In this document: positions 7,111 through 10,555 of the stretch, piece by piece
Layout: the number at the start of each line of letters is the position of its first letter
Position numbering within the stretch: position 1 is the stretch's first letter
Assembly: GCA_016287065.1 (NCBI GenBank)
Contig: JAEEVB010000073.1
Span: forward strand, 1-10,555
Source: Muribaculaceae bacterium
Lineage (GTDB): Bacteria; Bacteroidota; Bacteroidia; Bacteroidales; Muribaculaceae
Direction: 5' to 3'
DNA length: 10,555 nt
Program-made: the position numbers and the translations under genes
Notes under the pieces: model-generated
Database searches by the model: none
Told to the model about the DNA's origin: nothing
Seen by the model: the letters and a program-made list of their open reading frames with translations, nothing else

Positions 7111-7779
7111 ATGAAAAAGTTAGTGATATTCGACCTCGACGGCACGCTCCTCAACACAATTGAGGACCTCGCTCAGGCGGCCAACTATGCGCTCGAGAAG
7201 AACGAGTTTGCCACCCACAGCATGGCGTCTTACCCCTTCTTCGTGGGCAACGGCGTGCGCCGGCTCATCACTCGCGTGCTACCCGAGGATCACCGCGACG
7301 AGGAGACCGTCAACCACCTGCTCAAGGACTTCCTCGAGTTCTACAACGAGCACTGCACGCAATACACACGCCCCTACGATGGCATGCCCGAGCTCCTCTC
7401 CGACCTCCACGACATGGGCGTGCGCATGGCTGTGGCAAGCAACAAGTATCAGCAGGCGGTCGACAAGATCATTGGCCACTATTTCCCCGACATCAACTTT
7501 GTGGCGGTCGAGGGGCAGCGCGAGGGCGTCAACATCAAGCCCGACCCCTCGGTGGTGTTCTCCATTCTCGCTCAGGCTCAGGTCGCTAAGGCCGATACGC
7601 TCTATGTGGGCGACTCGGGCGTCGACATGGAGACGGCGCGCCGTGCCTGCATCGACTCGGTGGGCGTGACCTGGGGGTTCCGTCCCGAGAAGGAGCTGAA
7701 CGAGTATCACGCCAACTGCATCGTCAACCGTCCGCTCGACATCCTCGATGTTGTCGAACATGGCATCAAACTTGCCTGA
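7111..7779 (+). CDS. HAD-superfamily hydrolase, phosphoglycolate phosphatase type
   Basis: The 222-residue product has all four HAD motifs: FDLDGTLLNT (7-16; nucleophile Asp8 and acid/base Asp10), VASNK (108-112; Ser110), IKPDP (142-146; Lys143) and YVGDSGVDMETA (165-176; Asp168 and Asp172). A helical C1 cap lies between motifs I and II. Length and motif wording match the Gph/PGP group, which removes phosphate from 2-phosphoglycolate and related small phosphoesters in the cytosol. Pyrophosphatase (PpaX) or another sugar-phosphatase activity is also possible because this group cannot be told apart by motif alone. It starts 30 bases after the TamL-like gene with no promoter between, suggesting one operon. 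Confidence 0.88.
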   Translation: MKKLVIFDLDGTLLNTIEDLAQAANYALEKNEFATHSMASYPFFVGNGVRRLITRVLPEDHRDEETVNHLLKDFLEFYNEHCTQYTRPYDGMPELLSDLHDMGVRMAVASNKYQQAVDKIIGHYFPDINFVAVEGQREGVNIKPDPSVVFSILAQAQVAKADTLYVGDSGVDMETARRACIDSVGVTWGFRPEKELNEYHANCIVNRPLDILDVVEHGIKLA

Positions 7780-7841
7780 AAACCACATAATTACGTTAAA
7801 TTTAATCACCATTAAGATAACAAGTAAATAGCAAACATAAC

Positions 7842-9518
7842 ATGGACTGGATACTGGATTTGTTCACGGGCACAGGAGTGGCACACTCCATTTTCATCTA
7901 CTCACTGGTGATAGCCGTGGGTGTTTTGTTGGGTAAAGTCAAGATTTTCGGCATCTCGCTCGGTGCCACGTTTGTGCTCTTTGTGGGTCTGCTGGCCGGC
8001 CATTTTGGCTTTGCCATCGACGAGAGCACCCTCAAGTTCATCCAGGAGTTCGGTCTCATTCTCTTCATCTTCTCAATAGGCCTTCAGGTGGGTCCGTCGT
8101 TCTTCTCGTCGTTCAAGCATGGCGGCCTCACGCTCAATGTCTTGGCAATAGGCATCATAGCGCTCAACATAGTGGTGGCGCTGGCCATCTTCTTTGCCGA
8201 TGGCGACCTGCGCGCCAACGAGCTGGTGGGCATCCTCTCGGGTGCCGTCACCAATACGCCCGGACTCGGTGCCGCTCAGCAGACGCTCATCGAGACGCTC
8301 CCGAGCGGAGCCTCTGCCATGAACGAGGCCATGTCGATGGGCTATGCTGCCGCCTATCCGCTGGGTGTGGTGGGCATCATCCTCTCGATGATTGCGGTCA
8401 AGGCTATATTTAAAATAGGTGTCGACAAAGAGGCCAAGGAGATTGAAGACGAGAAAACCAACTCGCAGCTCCAGCCACACCTCGTGACCTATAAGGTGAC
8501 CAACAAGCTCATCATTGGCAGCACCATTCACCACCTGCACCAGATCATCGACCACAACTTTGTGATTTCGCGCATCCGCAAGGGCGACGGCCATGTGCAC
8601 ATTCCTGTGAGCGAAACGGTTATCGAAGAGGGCGACCTCCTGCTCGTGGTCATGAGCCAGCAAGACCAGGAGATGTTCGACGCCGTCCTCGGCCCCCACG
8701 AGGTCATGGACTGGAAAGCCGACCCCGACCCCGTCACGGCTCGCCGCATTGTGATGACCAACAGCGAGTTGTCGGGCCGCAAGCTGGGTTCGCTCCGCTT
8801 GCGCATGGGCTACAAACTCAATGTAACCCGCGTCAACCGTGCCGGCCTCGACCTGCTGGCCAGCCCCAACCTTGCCCTGCAGGTGGGCGACCGCCTCACC
8901 GTGGTGGGTAACGAGAACGATATCAAGCGCTTGGCGCAAAAGATGGGCAACTCTATGAAGATGCTCGACCATCCTAATATCTTCACCATGTTCATAGGCA
9001 TTTTCCTCGGCATCCTGGCAGGCTCGCTGCCCATCATGCTCCCTGGCATGACGGTGCCCATGAAGCTGGGTCTGGCGGGCGGTCCGCTCATCATCGCCAT
9101 TTTGCTGGGACGCTATGGCTACAAGTTCAAGCTGGTCACCTACACCTCCACGTCGGCCAATCTGCTCATGCGCGAGCTTGGCATCTGCCTATTCCTCGCC
9201 TCGGTGGGTCTGGCTGCGGGCGGGGGCTTTGCCGCTACCGTGTTCAACGCCACAGGTGCCAAGTGGGTGCTCTATGGCTTCCTCATCACCTTCTTGCCCC
9301 TCATTGTCATCGGCTTGATAGGTCGCGGACGCCACAAAATCAACTACTGCACCCTGATGGGCCTCATTGCTGGCTCCAACACCGATCCCCCGGCACTCGC
9401 CTACGCCAACAAGACTGCCAACAACGATGCACCCGCCGTGGCCTATTCTACGGTCTATCCCCTCACCATGTTCCTGCGAGTCATCACCGCCCAAATCCTC
9501 GTCCTCGCCCTCGCATAG
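7842..9518 (+). CDS. AspT/YidE/YbjL-type transporter with two RCK_C (TrkA-C) domains
   Basis: The 558-residue membrane protein has an internal two-fold layout: membrane half 1 (about 15-190), two soluble RCK_C domains (about 205-285 and 295-370), then membrane half 2 (about 378-558). The halves carry matching motifs: GAVTNTPGLGAA (134-145) with AYPLGVVG (171-178), and GSNTDPPALAYA (511-522) with VYPLTMFL (538-545). This is the architecture of the aspartate-alanine exchanger family (AspT) and E. coli YidE/YbjL. Substrate is unknown; AspT itself swaps aspartate for alanine, but most relatives are uncharacterised. RCK_C domains often bind small ligands, so gating by a nucleotide or ion is plausible inference. 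It lies 62 bases after the HAD gene. That gap is AT-rich, with a 10-base palindrome at 7796-7805, and no TTTG-type promoter is seen, so read-through from the TamL promoter is possible. Confidence 0.9.
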   Translation: MDWILDLFTGTGVAHSIFIYSLVIAVGVLLGKVKIFGISLGATFVLFVGLLAGHFGFAIDESTLKFIQEFGLILFIFSIGLQVGPSFFSSFKHGGLTLNVLAIGIIALNIVVALAIFFADGDLRANELVGILSGAVTNTPGLGAAQQTLIETLPSGASAMNEAMSMGYAAAYPLGVVGIILSMIAVKAIFKIGVDKEAKEIEDEKTNSQLQPHLVTYKVTNKLIIGSTIHHLHQIIDHNFVISRIRKGDGHVHIPVSETVIEEGDLLLVVMSQQDQEMFDAVLGPHEVMDWKADPDPVTARRIVMTNSELSGRKLGSLRLRMGYKLNVTRVNRAGLDLLASPNLALQVGDRLTVVGNENDIKRLAQKMGNSMKMLDHPNIFTMFIGIFLGILAGSLPIMLPGMTVPMKLGLAGGPLIIAILLGRYGYKFKLVTYTSTSANLLMRELGICLFLASVGLAAGGGFAATVFNATGAKWVLYGFLITFLPLIVIGLIGRGRHKINYCTLMGLIAGSNTDPPALAYANKTANNDAPAVAYSTVYPLTMFLRVITAQILVLALA

Positions 9519-9520
9519 CC

Positions 9521-9577
9521 CGACTGAGCGAGCAGCAAATGTAGGGACAACCTTAAGCTCGACTGAGCGAGCAGCAA
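9521..9577. repeat. 18-base direct repeat just after the transporter gene
   Basis: cgactgagcgagcagcaa occurs at 9521-9538 and again at 9560-9577, 39 bases apart. The second copy overlaps a six-base-pair hairpin (gcgagc 9567-9572 / gctcgc 9583-9588, ten-base loop) that lacks a T-run, so it is at best a weak terminator. Between the copies lies tgtagggacaacctta (9540-9555), which recurs with one change at 9698-9713. Confidence 0.75.
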
Positions 9578-9639
9578 GAGTCGCTCGCCAGAGCGGTGTG
9601 CGTTCAGCGAGCCTCAGTCAGCGGGTGCCCTGTCCGCCC

Positions 9640-9684
9640 CTCCGAGACCTCCGAGATCTCCGAGTTCTCCGAGTTCTCCGAGAT
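9640..9684. repeat. Five tandem copies of a 9-base unit (ctccgagNN)
   Basis: The unit ctccgag plus two variable bases occurs five times without gaps: 9640-9648 (ac), 9649-9657 (at), 9658-9666 (tt), 9667-9675 (tt) and 9676-9684 (at). It is a short variable-number type repeat in non-coding DNA between the transporter and the next promoter. There are no spacers, so it is not a CRISPR array. Confidence 0.85.
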
Positions 9685-9713
9685 TACCACTGACGACTGT
9701 AGAGACAACCTTA

Positions 9714-9810
9714 TGTTCTTCTATCCTTCCGTCTAAAACCTTTTGTTCTTTTGTTCTTATGTCTAAAAATCTTCTGTCCTTCCGTCTAAAACCCCTGTCC
9801 TCGTCTCCTC
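9714..9810. repeat. Pyrimidine-rich repeat tract
   Basis: tccttccgtctaaaacc occurs at 9724-9740 and 9777-9793, and gtctaaaa three times (9731, 9761, 9784), interleaved with ttgttctt motifs at 9743 and 9751. The tract is strongly C/T-biased on the plus strand. No coding or promoter signal is seen in it. It could reflect slippage of simple sequence, and T-rich parts might assist termination of the transporter transcript. Confidence 0.65.
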
Positions 9811-9893
9811 TACTGTATTAGCCTATATTTATCGACTCTTTACCCCGTCAAATCCCCCTTTTGCATATTTTTTATTAATTTGTATAGGAAAAA

Positions 9894-9925
9894 TTTGGTA
9901 GTTTACTGAAAATGGTGTTACTTTG
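9894..9925 (+). promoter_or_regulatory. Promoter for the final secreted-protein gene
   Basis: TTTG (9894-9897), a 20-base spacer and TTACTTTG (9918-9925) fit the Bacteroidetes promoter with one mismatch in the -7 box. Transcription would begin near 9932, leaving a leader of about 170 bases before the ATG at 10100, far longer than the other leaders in this window. Confidence 0.6.
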
Positions 9926-9931
9926 CACCAC

Positions 9932-10099
9932 TAAACCAGATTGTGATCTATCGTGATAAACACCAGCATGCAAAACACACATTGCACATGATAACATAAA
10001 TCACAACCACCGCACTGGGCCCTTTAGGCTCGGCGCAAAACACGTATTTTATTGAAACACACATTTTTATAACCTTTTATTAATTAACTTTTTAAAAAC
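9932..10099 (+). promoter_or_regulatory. Long structured 5' leader (predicted)
   Basis: This non-coding stretch between predicted transcription start and the ATG at 10100 contains a G/C-rich hairpin, ctgggcc (10015-10021) pairing with ggctcgg (10027-10033) through seven pairs including two G-U, with loop cttta. It stands out in otherwise AT-rich sequence. A seven-codon open frame (9968-9991, ATG to TGA) lies upstream of the hairpin. I do not recognise a known riboswitch. No T-run follows the hairpin, so simple termination is unlikely; translational control or transcript stability are options. Confidence 0.35.
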
Positions 10100-10555
10100 A
10101 TGTTTTCTAAAAAATTCTATCTAAAACTTTTGATGGGCTTGCTGCTCTTCGCCTTTATTGCGCCTCCAGCAGCACAAGCCGAGGAGTTGACTGTAGGAGA
10201 TGAATCTAAGACCGACTCCTACATCCCGTTGTATACATATAATTTTGACTATGTTCAGCATAATCAAATTATTTATTCTGCTGATATGCTAACTGATCTT
10301 GTTGGAAAAAAAATTACACGCATAAAGTTCTATCCAACAGCTTCCTTGTCTTTTGGTGGTTGGGAGGTGGAAATTAGGCTTTTTAGCACAGAAACTCCTG
10401 ATTTTTCGTCTGAATCACTTGTTTCTGGTGTTCCCGACAATGCATCTGGTACAATTACTCCTATTAAGGGAGCTGCAGCAGAAACTTTTGAAATCACCTT
10501 AAGCAATGAATTTGAGTATACAGGTGGAAATCTTGTTATAGATATTCAGAAGACG
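10100..10555 (+). CDS. Secreted Bacteroidales protein, N-terminal part (runs off right edge)
   Basis: An open frame from ATG at 10100 stays open to the window end, giving 152 residues. It starts with a strong signal peptide (Lys-rich start, Leu/Phe core, likely cut after Ala-Gln-Ala at residue 27). The mature start, EELTVGDESKTDSYIPLYTY, followed by QIIYSADM and KKITRIKFY, resembles the opening beta-sandwich domain of large secreted or cell-surface proteins common in Bacteroidales, often followed by fibronectin type III or adhesion-type domains. The rest is outside the window, so function is not assignable. My count gives 174 G+C of 456 bases (38%), clearly lower than the neighbouring TamL gene. 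It has its own promoter (9894-9925) and a long leader. Confidence 0.82.
   Translation, partial: MFSKKFYLKLLMGLLLFAFIAPPAAQAEELTVGDESKTDSYIPLYTYNFDYVQHNQIIYSADMLTDLVGKKITRIKFYPTASLSFGGWEVEIRLFSTETPDFSSESLVSGVPDNASGTITPIKGAAAETFEITLSNEFEYTGGNLVIDIQKT

Noticed and set aside
8073..8972. A 299-codon open frame on the minus strand inside the transporter gene
   Set aside because: It overlaps the conserved RCK_C and membrane segments of the transporter, shows no family motif or promoter, and has the same His/Val-rich shadow composition.
9640..9684. Possible CRISPR array from the regular 9-base repeats
   Set aside because: The units are contiguous, far too short and have no spacers; no cas gene is nearby.
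9521..9713. Insertion sequence remnant
   Set aside because: Direct and tandem repeats are present, but there is no transposase fragment and no convincing terminal inverted repeats.

Overview
The window looks like chromosomal DNA from a gut-type Bacteroidales bacterium, most likely Muribaculaceae or Prevotellaceae. Three things point there. Several start sites are preceded by the Bacteroidetes promoter pattern TTTG-N19/21-TAnnTTTG, and leaders are A-rich with little Shine-Dalgarno signal. The protein families are typical: a BspA-like leucine-rich repeat protein with C-terminal dockerin repeats, a TamL-type lipoprotein of the BamA/TamA family, and a secreted protein of a Bacteroidales-type family. 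The species cannot be fixed from the sequence. No rRNA, tRNA, transposase or CRISPR array was seen.

Layout from left to right. At 1-13 the first codons of a minus-strand gene run off the edge. At 14-230 lies an intergenic repeat element that contains one good and one degraded minus-strand promoter. At 231-839 (minus) is a small outer-membrane beta-barrel protein. It is divergent from apbE at 975-2003 (plus), an FMN transferase with a membrane anchor. A 19-base convergent gap follows. Then come two minus-strand genes: the LRR/dockerin secreted protein (2023-3972) and, upstream of it, a DJ-1/PfpI protein (4025-4579). A divergent promoter region at 4580-4734 leads into a plus-strand run: the TamL-like protein (4735-7080), a HAD phosphatase of the phosphoglycolate phosphatase type (7111-7779) and an AspT/YidE-type transporter (7842-9518). 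A long non-coding stretch (9519-10099) holds several short repeat families, then a promoter and a leader of about 170 bases. The last gene (10100 to the edge) encodes an AT-rich secreted protein.

Most products are destined for the envelope or outside: the beta-barrel, ApbE, the LRR/dockerin protein, TamL, the transporter and the final secreted protein. Only the DJ-1 and HAD proteins appear cytosolic. The genes do not form an obvious single pathway, and I do not see a clear new multi-gene system. The observations most worth a second look are the repeat in which the promoter spacer itself is the conserved core (34-147), the duplicated dockerin module, and the structured leader in front of the AT-rich final gene.
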